From Lepidostoma basale (Eukaryota > Arthropoda > Insecta > Trichoptera > Lepidostomatidae), in contig JAHDVF020001252.1 of NCBI GenBank assembly GCA_022606425.2, positions 992,001 to 1,056,000 of the forward strand: a DNA stretch of 64,000 nt, given 5' to 3'. The notes under the pieces are model-generated. The model did no database searches and had not been told where the DNA came from. It saw nothing but the letters and a program-made list of their open reading frames with translations. The translations under genes were made by a program, and so were the position numbers. The first letter of the stretch is position 1. Each line of letters opens with the position of its first letter. This document shows, in pieces, positions 12,901 through 27,900 of the stretch.

Positions 12901-15900
12901 CTTTCTCCACAGGGGTAGGCAGAGAGAATAGACCGCCACACTACTCTATCCTGACACATCTCTCTAGTTTCCTTCACATTCATACAACGAGTCATAAACG
13001 CACGTCGATTCCTTCGACTTCTATCATGACCAACCTTTACAATTTGATTAATTTGATCATGTTTTCCTCAGTATGCCTCGACTACTTTCTTGACCATTCT
13101 TTCTCCATCCATGCGCTCAATATGTCCAAACCAACGCAGCAATCCTTTCATAATTTGGTTCATTACCACTCTAGCATTTGAAATTCTGTTGTACATCGTT
13201 CTACCACATATACGTCTTAGGGACCTTATCTATACCTCATTTATTCTGCTCTCATCCTTCTACTGCCAGTTTCATGCTTTGGTTCATACATAATGGTTGG
13301 AACCATAACTCTATTGTGATGAAAGTGGTGATAACCCTAAGATTGTGAAATTACCAATGAAAACTGTCTCGCACTCTATATATTTTATCGACTCATTGCG
13401 ACACTATCCTAAATATGTGAGGAGAGAAATGGACCAACCTGCTTTGACTAGCTCGTCAGCCATGTTGAGGTAGTACTTGAGGTCATACTTTTTCTTGGTG
13501 GGGTCAGATACGTCCCCGGTGTAGGAGATGGCCCCCTCCACCACCCCGCCCGCCTTCCCTGCAGCCTCCATGCCTAGCACCAGGTTGGGGAGGTAGTTCA
13601 GCGAATCAAACACACGGAAAATGTCCATGCCTGATTTAACCTACAATTTTAAGAACTTAATTAATATTAAAATTGATTGACAACATTTGTTTTATAAATT
13701 AAAGTATAGATATTTTAAGATTCGTTTAATATTATTATTTCCTTTTACAAATTATGAAATAATTATTATAAAAAAAATATAGTAAAGAAATAAATAATTG
13801 TTACAGAAATATTTATTTTTTTAAATGACGAGATTCAAACAGGAAACAGTTTGGCCAGCGAAATAGAGGAACAGTGTTGAAGCTAGTGGCGAAATTTGTA
13901 ATATATCGCCTCTTTGCAAGAATAATGTGACATTTCGAAAATCAAATCTGCCGTGTTCAACATTATTTTCTACAAAAACATGGCATTTTTAAAGTGAAAA
14001 ACAGAGAATTTATGAGGGAAAGAGATAACGCAACAGTGGTTTATTGTGTTGTCACGTTGTCTCTTTCAGACAGGTATCTTGTTTCATTTGAAAAAAAAAA
14101 CAATTTTTCGAGATAACACGTTATTCTTGCAAAGAGGCGATATAAGGAATGGTGAATCACTCACAGCCAGTTCACAAAACTTGTAAACAACATTGTCCGG
14201 GTAGTTGGTGTAGCCCACGGCGTTGGCCCCCCTCAGGAGCATCTGGAAAGGGATATTGGGGATTTCGCGCCGCATGTCCTCCAGGCGCTCCCAAGGGCAT
14301 TCATGCAAGAACCTGAAAATATATATAATAAAATTCATCCAGTTAAAATAACTCAATGTAAGCAGTAAACATTATCGATATTTAAACAACAATATTCAAT
14401 TATTCTAAACCAGTCTTTTATAAAAAAAAGTCTTTATATTAGTTATAATAATAAACGTGAATGTTTAATGGTTTTACTATGTTTTTATTCATATAATCTC
14501 TTATACAAATATCAGTTACAAATTTGTTTCGCCTTGCGAGGGCATTTTCAAACTGTCAGTTTGAAAATGCCCTCGCAAGGCGAAACAAATTTGTAACTGA
14601 TATTTGTATAAGAGATTATATGAATAAAAACATAGTAAAACCATTAAACATTCACGTTTATTATTATAACTATTATAATGGAGTTTTACCAAACTAAAAC
14701 CTCGACAATTAATAAGTCTTTATATGTTTTTTTTTTTTAATTATTCAAAAGTTTGAGGTTTTTATTTTATTTACAACAGTAGACCCGTGGTAATCCGGGG
14801 AACATTTTGCAAGGTGGTGTGGGATTATCAAATTTAACCAACTATAGAGGGCTGTCACCAAATCCTTGTAGTCTGGAACCTTTTTGAAAAGGAGTACCTT
14901 CTGATCCGACAAATTATGAAAATAGTGAGATAAATTTTATATTAATTTCAGTACATGTACCTAAACTGAATAAAATATCTTTGAAAATAAACAACACAAT
15001 GTTTATTAAAGTATGGAGCAATAGCCGTAGCAGTTATATTTTTTTTAAACTAAGCGTAATATTTAAGTAAATCAATAGTTACTTTTACCTAGCACTTATT
15101 TGAGAAAAAGAAAATGGTATCTTGTATTACAGAGGGCCTTCTGTAAGTATATTAATTGATGCTTACACCGCTCATAAGAGAAATTTAATTAAATTATTTT
15201 CTTAATGAAATATTCAAATTATTGTGTTTCTTGAACAGTGATGTAAAACTCCATTTTAAATAATTAATATAAATTAAAACGTCTGTCTTCTAGGAGTTTT
15301 ATTAAGCTTTTTATGAAATGACATTTGATAATGCCTTAAAAGGGCGAAACATGTCATTCCATAAAAAACTTAATAAAACTCTTAGAAGACAGACGTTTTC
15401 ATTTATATTAATGAAAATTTAAATTGTATTATAAAATTAGCATTCAGAAAAAGAAAGGAATTATAACCTCAAAGCGACATCAAATGTAGCACCGCCCCAG
15501 TTCTCCAATGAATACAGGCTGCTGAAGTTGTGTGCCACGTACGGTGCGACCTTCAACAGGTCGTGCGACCTCACTCTAGTGGCCAGCAGACTCTGGTGGG
15601 CATCTCTAAATGTGGTGTCCATGAATTGGAGATTTTTCTTTGCCCTTACAGCCCTAGCAAAGGCTTCAGGGCCTCCCTCCTCCAAAATCTGCTTGTAGCC
15701 TCTCGGTGGAGCCACAGCTATTGGAAAAATTCAAATTTCGAATTTGGATCAATGCTACCAACAAAAAATAAATAAAAACACTAAAGTCGTTCAAAGTAAA
15801 TAGAATACGGCCATCTGCTTTTGTATTTTATTAAACAAGTACGCACTCTTTAAATAAGGGAATTGTTCTTCATTTGAATTGATTAATTTTTCAATAAAAA

Positions 15901-18900
15901 CATGTCTTTGAGTTTTATAAAGAAACTGGAAACAAGTTTTATGCACGTTTTTAAGTTTATAACAAACATAGCAATCAGTTTATTTTATTAGCCCTGTAAA
16001 ATAAATTATCAATTGAACAAATACAAAAGTAAAGCCAAATAATAACCAATTGCATTTTAAGCCAGTGCTTGACATTTAATATAAGTAAAAACTATTGTAC
16101 ATATAATATGGTATATAATATATTCGGTAGTCTTAAAAATAAAATATAACTTTTTATATTTAGGGTAAAAATAAGTTCTCGCTGTTTTCCTTATTGAAAT
16201 TGTATTTTTTTATGTACACATATGACAATACTGAAACCAATTTTATTTTAAAGCTAAACCTTTTACCTCAAAACGCTAGTATGTATTGAACTGTCAAAAG
16301 TTAAAGAACATTTTTTACACCGCCTCAAACATGTTGGATTTCATATGAAAAAAAAACATTTTGCTGGGAATTTTATTACATTATTATATCCAGATCAAAC
16401 CTGCAGCGGAAGCACATCGAATTATTGTTGATACTTACGGCAACCATGCTCTATCAGAAACCACGTGCAGAGATTGGTTTCGACGTTTTAAAGAAAAAGA
16501 TTTTGATCTCGAAGAAAACGAGCGTTCCGGTGCCCCGAAAAAAATCAAAGACTAACATTTGGAAGCAATACTCGATGCAGATCCATGTCAGACGCAAGAA
16601 GAACTTGCAGGATCATTAAGAGTTGAACAACAAACAATTTGAAAACATTTAAAAGACTTAAGAATGATTAAAAAATAAGGAAATTTGGTTCCGTATGAAT
16701 TGAAGCCGAGAGATGTTAGACGGCGCTTTTTCACCTGCGAACAATTGCTTCAAAGACAAAAAATAATGGGTTTTCTGCATCGTATCGTGACTGGTGATGA
16801 AAAGTGGATACGCTACGACAATCCAAAGCGGAAAAAATCATGGGGAAAGCCTGATCATGTTTCAACATCAACAGCAAAGCCAAATATCCATGACATATCT
16901 GGTGGGATCAGCTCAGTGTGGTGTACTATGAGCTACTCAAACCCAATGAAACCATTATAGGAGATCTGCCCGACCCCATGTTGCAAGAGTTGTCAAAAAT
17001 TATTTGGAAACGGTCAAGTGGGAAATTCTACCCCGCCTTATTCACCAGACATTGCTTCTTCCGACTACCACTTGTTTCGATCGATGACACGCAACTTGGC
17101 TGATCAACAATTTTTTTCTTATGACGATACCAAAAAATGGGTCGATGACTGGATTAAATCAAAAGACGCATCGTTCTTCCAATATGGATTTTGAAAATTG
17201 CCTGAAAGATGGGAGAAAGTAATAGCAAGCGATGGACAATACATTAATTAAAATATTTTTTATTAGTTTTTTTAAATTAAATATCAAATTTAAAGAAAAA
17301 ACAGCGAGAACTTATTTGTACCCTTAATATGTGTATACAATAATCAATAAATTGTTCAAATAAAAAAGAATAAAAAACCGGTTAATAAAAAGATTTGGTA
17401 AAATTCCGCTTATTCTTTTTATATTTCCAACCGGTTTTCATAGATGATGACAACCAGTCAGAAATAGACATTATAATAAGGAATTAGTAAAACCGAACTA
17501 CATATTTTTTATAAAATTTTATTTTATTATTTATAATAAATTTCTACCAAGAAATTTTGAATAAATATTTTAAAAAATATATATATTTATTTGAACTAGT
17601 GTGGTCTTTCATCAATGTCGTATTTTTAAAGTGAAATTATATCACAATAATAAATGCACATTTCTATAACAACGAATGAAACTCAATGAATGTATTAAAA
17701 TATGATTGCAATGAGTACTTTAACATTTATTTGTGCCAATGTGATGATAAAATTACACATGCCACGGTACATCAGATTACTGAAATCGCACACAATGTAG
17801 AGAAGTGCCAATGGCACATTCCATGCACTTATAAGTGACTTCACCAAGCTGATTGTGTGACAGTTGACAATATAAAATCGAAAATCATTTGCTCTTAATA
17901 GAGAAATAGTGCAAAACCCAGTAAGTAATTTGTTAAGACAAGTAGCTGAGTGCATCTGCGCTCGTGCTTGATTAGACGTTTGTGTGTGTACAACATGCTG
18001 TTAACACAAAACATGGAAATATCTATATTGTTTTTCATAATACCTTTCACTGTGTCCTTTATATTGTAATTACTTTAACACCGATCTTCCTTCCAATTCA
18101 ACTTCATCATAAATAGAGAAATTAGTATTAAAAACAACCGTGTAACAGTGTTATATGGTACAAAACAATAAAATATCAGTGAGAGACTTCAATTTATTTT
18201 TAATTATTTTACTAAAACTCAGTAAATACTTACAAATACACTTATCAAACTCAGAATGTGTTTTTAAGGATTAATTGTATCTCAATAGAGATGAAGATGT
18301 AAATTGTTTTCTGGAAACAGAATATGGTGGTCGAGGCGCTTACAGGACTTATGACCTGTCATTGGTTGGGTTTAGCAATCGCTTTATGTTAACAACATTC
18401 CCCATTCCGCCCTTCTTATGACCACCACGTCTGACAAATTTTTTGAAATACTATTTATGCTACTATGTTGCGGAACACTTCACATTTTTTTGTTTAATCT
18501 ACACTAGCTCCATCTATTAAGATTAGGTGTAAGCATTAAGCAGAATTGGAATGTGTTATCTGAATTTGATAAGTGAAATAAATTAATTGATAATTAAAAC
18601 AATAATAAACAATCAATAAGAAAGTTTTAAAAATGTATCCTTAAAAATATCACAATTTATAAATCAAACATTAGATTTACTCTCAATTTGTCAATTTGTA
18701 ATCTTCTACAAAAAAATAATTGGCTCAGTGTTTCATAATTTATCTTATTTTTTCTCTTATTCTGTTTACCTGTATTCTCGCCTGTCAATTCTTGGCGGCG
18801 TAAAGCTTCAGGGGAAAGATCTGGAAAAACCAAAAACCAAAACAAAACCAATATTATGGATTCAACCGCATAATTAATTATAAACATTTAATGTTATTCA

Positions 18901-21900
18901 TCCAAGTTATACAAATGGTTTATAATATTTATTATATTATTATTTATTAATTCACAGGTTACACAATGAATAAAAATGTCTTAATACTAATTATGGTTAT
19001 GAATTAAAATTATGCAGTTGATTAATAATTATTAATGAATAAACTATTCTAATTTTATGATGTTTGTTGGTTAAGTTTTTAAACAATATTTCTAGTTAGT
19101 GATGAGCAAGTTGAGATGACAACTAATCTAAGGTGATCCAGACATCTAGGTGAATCAACTAAACATACCAGTGAGACTGATTGGGTGATTTGGAATACCT
19201 TAGTGCACCAGGATCTGCTTCCATTACTACATTCTCCTAATTTAATTTTAATTTCAATAACACAACCACTTACTGCTGCATATCCACACTTTTTAAATAA
19301 TGTCAGGCAATAAAAACTTCATTATTTACTTAACAAATTCAACTCCCTTTTAACTACAGTATTTCCTTACATTACATTATTACATTGGAATAGGAAGTCA
19401 AATAAAATAAAACACATTTTTCAAAACAAATAACTTCCAATTAAAACCGTTATTATACTCTAAGGATTTGTAAAATATACGTATAATAAAAATAAAAGGA
19501 AGTGTGTGGCAGAAGCATTTTCAGCATTATACAACACAAAACTAAAAAAAACTGCAAAACACAATCAAAACAAAATTTAATAAGACCAACAATAATTAGT
19601 GTGCAAATAAAAATATTTGTGCTTCAAAAAAATTACTAGTTCTAACACTAAAAAAACACTCGTGTACAGTCAGTTCATAAATAAAAACTACAATAACATA
19701 CTTTTAAATGTATGTGTAAATTTTAATGTAAAAGTTTAAAAAGGGTTAATAATAACTGGGGGGAGAGATTAAATTCACATATTTATGTAGCTGACTGTAC
19801 TTCTACTGATTCTAAAAGTGCAAAATAACATTAAAATCGAAATAACAAATCCTATAATACTACACTGAATCAGAAAAATTGTCTTACCAAGGGGCACTAG
19901 AGGAACATGTGGTGTGATGTCGGCTGGTTTAATCGGGGTAGCTAATGGAGTGGTGGGTCCATTCACCAACACCTAATGTTATTAAAATATATACAATAAT
20001 AATATTTATCAAATTCAACAACATTACTTAGTATGGTATAAAAGTACCTACACAATTAACAAAAAGACAGAAAAGAAAAAAACATATAACATGGCAACAT
20101 TGGTTTGTAAATATTTAAAATTTAGAATTCAAATAAAAGTATTTTTATGGACTTCAAAACTTTTAATAAGTTGAAGAACTTTAATGAACTTAGTTGGATT
20201 TCTTTTAAAATTCTAATTATAATATACCTGTCCAAGATAATTGAGCAACTTTTGAGCTCTGTTCTGCGACATCTTAAATTTGAAGAGTTGAGGATGCTCA
20301 TCAATAAAGTATGTATCAACAGAACCTAAAAAAGGCAATGCCAGATGACAACCATTACATGTAGTTTGATTCAAAATATAACATCAATATCTGAGTAGAG
20401 AAATATTTCAAAGTTTAAATAAATATTAAAAACCATTGGACATTCTATGATAAATGTAATTAAAGCATATATACCATTTTGGAACTTCTGATTTTCCAAC
20501 ACATTAAGTAAAAATGGAATGTTAGTTTTGACTCCTCTGATACGGAACTCTCTGAGAGCACGATTCATCTTAGCACTAGAGGCTGCCAAATCTTGTGCGT
20601 GGGAGATAACCTGAAATATATAAAATAAGAACATACTTTTAGTATATGTAATGCTATGAAAATATTAATTATAAAATCGTCAATACATGTTGCGAATCAA
20701 ATTAGGATAAAAGAGGCATACCTTAACTAGAAGAGAATCATAATACGGGGTGATGATGGCACCAGCAAATGCGGAAGCTGAGTCCAATCTGATTCCCATT
20801 CCTTCACCAGATCTATAGGATACGATCACAATAAAAAGGGTGAGATAATTATGGTAATTAACCTAACTATAATTAAATTGGGCTAAATACAAAGTGTTAA
20901 GAATTCTCACTTGTTGGTTGCATTAAATATAAAACCTTCAAACATCAACAGAATTTCGTTCCCTTCAATATATGGCAATAATCTATGGAATATTTCTCAA
21001 AATACATTTCAATTTAAATATTATGCATATGCTGGCAAGAGACGTTGAGACAGTTTTGGCTATTTTAAGTTAGTAACATAAACTTTTTTTTAAATTAAAA
21101 CACTGTTCAAAAGTGGAAAAAATAGCGTGGTCATTTATATCAAACTGATCATTATGAAATTCCATAGTATTAACGCCTTCAGTTTATCAAAAATTAGTAA
21201 TATTAATTGGATAGTATATCTTGTCCTTTATTGGCAAAACAATTCAAAAGGTAGCTGGCACAACACTCCAAAGTCAATTTAGCTAATTTTGATACTGGCA
21301 AAACACTAAGCTACTTGAAATCTTTCTACTAGGATTTGACTTGACATTTTTTGGTAATTTATGTTCTGAATAAATTACTTGAAATAAATATGTAAATTAC
21401 TCCATAATATTCACCAAATATAAATGTTTAAACTTTTTTTTATAATTTTTTTATCTCAATAAAACTTAATACTTAAAACATTATGAATAAAATCTTTTGA
21501 AATTCGGGTACAATTACCTGAAGACTTCGATCCTCCCTGTGCTAGGCTGGAAGCCATTGGCCGGATCCTCAGTGGTGACACGACACTGGATGGCGAAGCC
21601 CTGCGGATGAATCTTGTCTTGTGTCAGGCCAAGCTCTGGGAGGGTGAGACCTTCCGCCACACGGATTTGAGACTGCACCAGATCGATACCCGTCACTTCC
21701 TCCGTCACTGTGTGCTCCACTTGCAATCTGGAAAAATATTAATAAAAAATATAATTATCAATGCCTGACAGGGCATTACGAGGTGGGCACCCTAAATTTT
21801 CCAATGGAACCCTGGCCTTGGACAAAGAAATGGAGTGTCGGAAGACCACCTAAAAGATAGACTGACGACATCGCTCAAATAGCTAGGACGAGCAACTGGG

Positions 21901-24900
21901 CTGCTGGGTATAGTCGGACGACGACTATACCCAGCAGCGGAGGGAAGAAGGCTGAAGAAGAAGAAGAAATAATATCAAATCGACAGTGTTTTTGCTGTCA
22001 ACAAGTAAACTTAAATATTTTTTTGATTATATTACAATCTTGACAAAGTTATCACCAGAAGATGGCAGCAAACTGCCGAAACCAGTCGACGTTAAACACA
22101 AGTGGAAGCGCACAAAATATATAATAATAAAGAAATTTTGTATCAACTTTTTTTTTGTTTTCATTATAAGCTTCTCCTTCTTCTTCTTCCTCTTAGTTTT
22201 GGTCGTATGTGGGCTGTCCTGGGATGATGATGTCCAGCCATCTCTCCATCTCTTCGGCGGCCTTCCTGGTAATCTCTTGCTGCTTGGGTGTTCATTCTTA
22301 ACAATTTTTGCAATTCTTGTATTCTCCATGCGGTCCACGTGGTCTCCCCAAGAGCGCCTTCTGCTTCTTCCAAATCTCACTATGTCTTCAACACCACAGA
22401 CAGACCTTATCGTTTCATTTCTGATCAGATCTCTGAGGGTTTTGCCTGCGATGGAGCGTAGGGTTCGCATTTCTGCTACTCTAAGAAGGTTCTTAGTTCT
22501 ATTGGTATCGGCTCTGACCTCTATTCCATACGTCATGATGGGGCGAACACATGCCTTGTATATCTTGACTTTACTCTCGGTTAGCATGTGTTTGTTCCTC
22601 CATATGGTGTCGCGCAAGCAGCCAGCTACGACTGTCGCTTTGTTGGATTGCGCTCGCACCTCGTCATACAGGTCACTGCAGCTACCAATCTTTACGCCTA
22701 GGTAAGTGAATCCCATGACTTGCTTAATAGGTGTGTTATCGATGATCAGCTTACATCTGAGAGGCTCTTTTGATATTGTGAGGCACTTCATTTTATTAAT
22801 AAATATCATCATGTTATATTTTTTGGATGTGAGGTGGAATTTGTAGAGCATTCTCTGAAGATCATCTTCATTCTCTGCTAGTATTGCAGCGCATAGCATA
22901 CTATATTGATAACATTTTTTCCCATTCTGTAACCTAGGTCCAGTGAAGACACCTCTTCTATTATTTTATCCATAATAATGTTAAATAAAAAAGGACTGAG
23001 ACTGTCTCCCTGTTTTATGCCAGTTATACTGGGTATTTCCTTTGTTAAATCTCCGCCTGTTCTGATCATTATAAACATAGTCATAAAATACTGAAGAAAG
23101 GTTCAGATTGTTTGGAAGTGGTGAATAGAGATGTGCAGATGATTCTTTACTGACCTGGCATTGACCTCAATGAAGTAAAACTGTCCCTTGTCATCGAGTA
23201 GGAACTCAACTGTGCCTGCATTGGAGTAGCCAACATGTCGGGCCAGGCGGATGGCACACTCCGTCATGCGGTCACGAACCTCGGGAGACAAGTGGGGTGC
23301 AGGTGCGATCTCCACCACCTTCTGGTGCCGACGCTGCACCGAACAATCGCGCTCGTACAGATGCACGACATTGCCTGCCTGGTCACCTAAAAACAATTTT
23401 ATAATTATTTAATGTTTTGCTGTAATAATTTTCATATTTCATATTAATTCAATTCATTTGTGTGATTACAGTAGACACAAAAATGCATTATTGTATTCTA
23501 ATAAAACAATTTTATTATTTTTTATAACTGTACCTAATAGCTGAACTTCGATATGCCTCGGGCGCTCAATGAACTTCTCAATGAACATAGAGCCATCCCC
23601 GAATGCAGCTTTGGCCTCGGAAGAAGCTCTGATAAAGGACTCTTCCACATCCTTCATATCCCTCACAACCCTCATACCTCTTCCGCCCCCTCCGTATGCA
23701 GCCTGTAATTAGTATTTTGGGGTATATTAAAAGCTGTTCAAAATATAGCTATTGAGAATTATATATTGTAGTATTGTAATTGTTTCATAGTAGTTTAATT
23801 AATACCTTAAATATGACAGGTAGTCCATGTTTCTTACAGAAGTCCAGGGCTACTTCTTTTGTGGTGACAGGACCATCGGTTCCAGGAACAATGGGCACCT
23901 CTGAAAATTAACGATTTCATTTCTGAATTAGTACAATACTCATTGTGTTTCAGAAACAATAAAAAAATAGCAAAATTCAACAAAAACTTTTATCAAATAC
24001 AATCAACAAACTTTTATCGTATAATAAAAATATTGGATTTGCAGAGAATTGCAGAAATATAAGGTTTGCGAGTATCCAATTAAAGAATATTAAATAAGAC
24101 AAATACATGCATTTTTAAGATAAAATTAGGAAGATTTACCATGTAATAAAATAATTAAGATATTGAAATACCTTATTGATTGCCGACAAAACAAATTTCT
24201 TACTTGCTTCAATGGCTGCCTTCCTCGCTGCTACCTTGTCTCCCATCTGTTGGACCACCTTGGGAGATGGCCCAATAAACCGGAGACCGGCATCCAGAAT
24301 GGCTTGAGCAAAATCTGACCTGAACAAATATATCTAATTAATGAATAATAGAAACCTATTGTTCTTAAATTATTATTATTATTATTATTTTGTTGAATAG
24401 CTCTTCACATCATTACAGCGCGAGCCAAATTGATGTAAAAGGTATAGCTATTATATTGATTCTCGTGACATATGATAGGTAGGGAATCTATCGCCATTTT
24501 ATTGTCACGTGAATTCTTCACCAGACCAAAGACAGTGTAAGAATCACACTCATTGCCGGGAATCGAACCTAGGACCTTCGGTGTAGCAGTTATAGCTGTT
24601 ATACATATGATATATTGAGATTTGATGGGTCCAAGACTTAAGAATGACATGAAATAATATCTTCAATTGATAATACGATTATTTTGCGCTGATGTTATCA
24701 ATTTTGATTTTATACATATACACGTATATAAAAAAAAACAAGAAGTTCAATAAGTCGTTAATGCAGTTAATACCTAGTGATTGATAAAGTTAAATAAAAA
24801 GTTATAATGACTCTGCCAGGCAATTTTCTATCGTGAAACGATACCACGATCTGCAAATTATTAATATTACTTTATTCTACATTACACTATCGAACTCTAT

Positions 24901-27900
24901 AGTATTAGTATAACTCTATAGTACATACATTTTTCGTTTTGTTAAGAAGAAAAAAACTAATGTCGTGCGTTATGATTCACCTCTTCAATGCATGTGACCC
25001 AATTTACAACCATATCATGGCAAAAAGTAGAGACATTTTATTAATATTGCAGCGGAATATGAATTACATTTTGAAATGATGAATGCAAAGTATAATGACA
25101 TTAATACTACTTCTATTCGTGGTAATTGAATAAATAAAAATATGCCAATTTATTATTATATATATAATAATAACTTAAACTAAAAAACATCCAGTTAAGA
25201 TACAAATATGTAAAGGCAAACCTGTTACAGTTTTCTTAAGATGAAGTTAATCTCAATGCTCAAATATGTCGTAAATGTGGCCTAGGGGACAGCACACTAA
25301 GCTCCTAATCCTTGGAAAACAGATATGGTTCTATGAATGACAGGTTTATCTTAATTTTCAGGTTTTATTTAAATTTACTATAAGGAGAGGGGTATACGAG
25401 TATACAAAAAAAAACATTTTAATTAATAAATCAAATAAATGTATAATCTATACAACTTGAACACGACACGTCCCTGATTGTCACACTGCCTTGTTCTGGT
25501 GTTGAATTCACTTAAGAATAATATGGCAATAGATTAGCTACTTATCACATGTCATGAGAATATATATAATAGCTAAAAAAAATGTATACAGTATAAAAAA
25601 ACAACACATTTATTAGTCATTTTTAGGACATAAAAAATGCCATTAATATAAGAAAAAAATATTAATTCACCTTTCTGAGAGGAACCCGTATCCGGGATGA
25701 ACAGCATCCACGTCGTTCTCCTTGGCTACTCGAATGATCTCTGGAATGCTGAGATACGCCTCTACAGGCGGTAGGCCCTTCCCTACTAGGTATGACTCAT
25801 CTGCCTTTTGTCTAGAATGTGAAAAAAGTTTTAATATACAAGTAACATACAATTATTTTTTATTACCTATTGACAATTGGATTAGCTCCATTCAGAATTT
25901 TGAATGAACAACAACAAACTATCATGCTATTTCTCTGAAAGTGTAGGCAGAGAGAATGGACTGCCACACTACTTTATCCTGACACACCTCTCTAGCTTAC
26001 TCCACATTTTCTGACTTCTAACATTGAAATTTGATTAATTGGGTCATGTCATGTTCCTCGGTCTTCCTTGTCTCCGCAATCCATTCATATCGTTAACATA
26101 ATATACTTTCTTAATCACTTTTTCTTCATCCATGTGTTCCATACGTCCAAACCAACGCAATCATCCTTTCATAATTTTGTTCATAATATTTTCTTCCACT
26201 TAACATTTCTTCCTGATTTAGATTAGTTTTACCAAACACACGTCTAAGGGGTCGGCAAACTGTGGTTCGTGAGCCAGTGCGGCTCTTGCGCGAAGGCCAT
26301 GTTTAAAATACCTACATTATATTTTTTATTTTATAGTATTTAAAAAAAAACTTATTAGTCTTCTTGATGGAATCATGCATGGAATTAAAAAGCATAAAAA
26401 AATAACTTAATTTTCCTAAACTTTTCAAGGAAATGTAAAGACACTGATCACTTTAAACTAGACTATTTTAAAATTTTAGTAATAAGATTGAATATTGTAT
26501 ATTTATCAATAAATAAGTTAAAAGTAAAGGTTTATTCAATGAGCCTAGTTTTAACAGACTTCAATCCAGGGTTCTTGTGTAACAAATTGGCTCTTAAAAG
26601 AAATGAAAACTGTTGTACTAATGATATTAAGCTTTTTTAACTAATGAGTGTGCTAATCACTAGTCTAAGGGATCTCATCTCTACCGCATTTATTCTTCTC
26701 TCATCCTTCTTCTGCCAGTTTCATGCTTTGAATGAAAAGGTCTATGAGAGTACCTGTGCATGTGCATTTTATCTTGCTCGCTGTATATGGCTACAGAGCG
26801 GATGCCCAACTCTGTGCAAGCTCGGAACACCCTGATGGCAATCTCCCCGCGATTAGCCACCAGCACACTTCGGATAGGGCGGTACTCCACTCCTGAACCG
26901 GCAGCCTAAAGCACAAAATTATTTATTCTAATCATTCTAATCATAATTAAGTCGCTGTTAGCAATACATTTTGTTCTTTTATATATTAACTTCAGTAATA
27001 TAACAATTCAGCAGTTTTATTTACACTAAGTTACAACATTAACATAACAAATGAAAAATAGTTTTAAGGATTAATTTTATCTCAATAGAGACGAAGATGT
27101 AAATTGTTTTTTGGAAACAGAATATGGTGGTCGAGGCGCTTACAGGACTTATGACCTGTCATTGGTTGGGTTAAGCGATCGCTTTATGTAATACAACATT
27201 CCCCATTCCGCCCTTCTTACGACCACCACGTCTGACAAATATTTGAAAGATGTATATATGCTAATATGTTGAGGAACACTTCACATATTTTTGTTCAATC
27301 TACACTAGCGCCATCTATTAAGATTAGGTGTAAGTATTAAGCATATTCTGTTTCCAAAAAACAATTTACATCTTCGTCTCTATTGAGATAAAATTAATCC
27401 TTAAAAATGACTAACCCGCAATGGGTTAAATCCAGTATTTGTCTACATTCAAAATGTTGTGTAAAATAGTTTGATTGCCCTCCCTAGTGACATCATCATA
27501 AGCTGGATATGATTTTTCTATGTTACAATCCTAGAAATTTGCTGGTTCTTGGAATGCCACTTGGCCTTTTTCATGGATACGATACTAGATGAAATTGAAT
27601 AACTTTTGAATTGAAATTAAAGTATATATTGCTTATTGAAATGTCTTGCTTTAAGTTTATTGTACCATTTTATGTAAGAAAAAAAGAGACAATTTTTTTT
27701 CATCCATTCAATAATTCTCAACCGGTTTCGGCATCGATGCCGCAGTCAGAAATCGGGTGACGAGATTATTGCAAAAAAAAACAGTCTAAAAATATTGAAT
27801 TAGTGTTGGTTAATTTTAAATTAAAAAAATAACCGTGTATTGATGTAAACCGTGCGAGAAATGTGAATGAAGTTTATTTTATCGTTGTTTATTTTATTTA

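Noticed and set aside
22027..22705. 239-residue plus-strand ORF at 21986-22705
   Set aside because: It is the antisense of the RT family B fragment, whose minus-strand reading matches known RT motifs.
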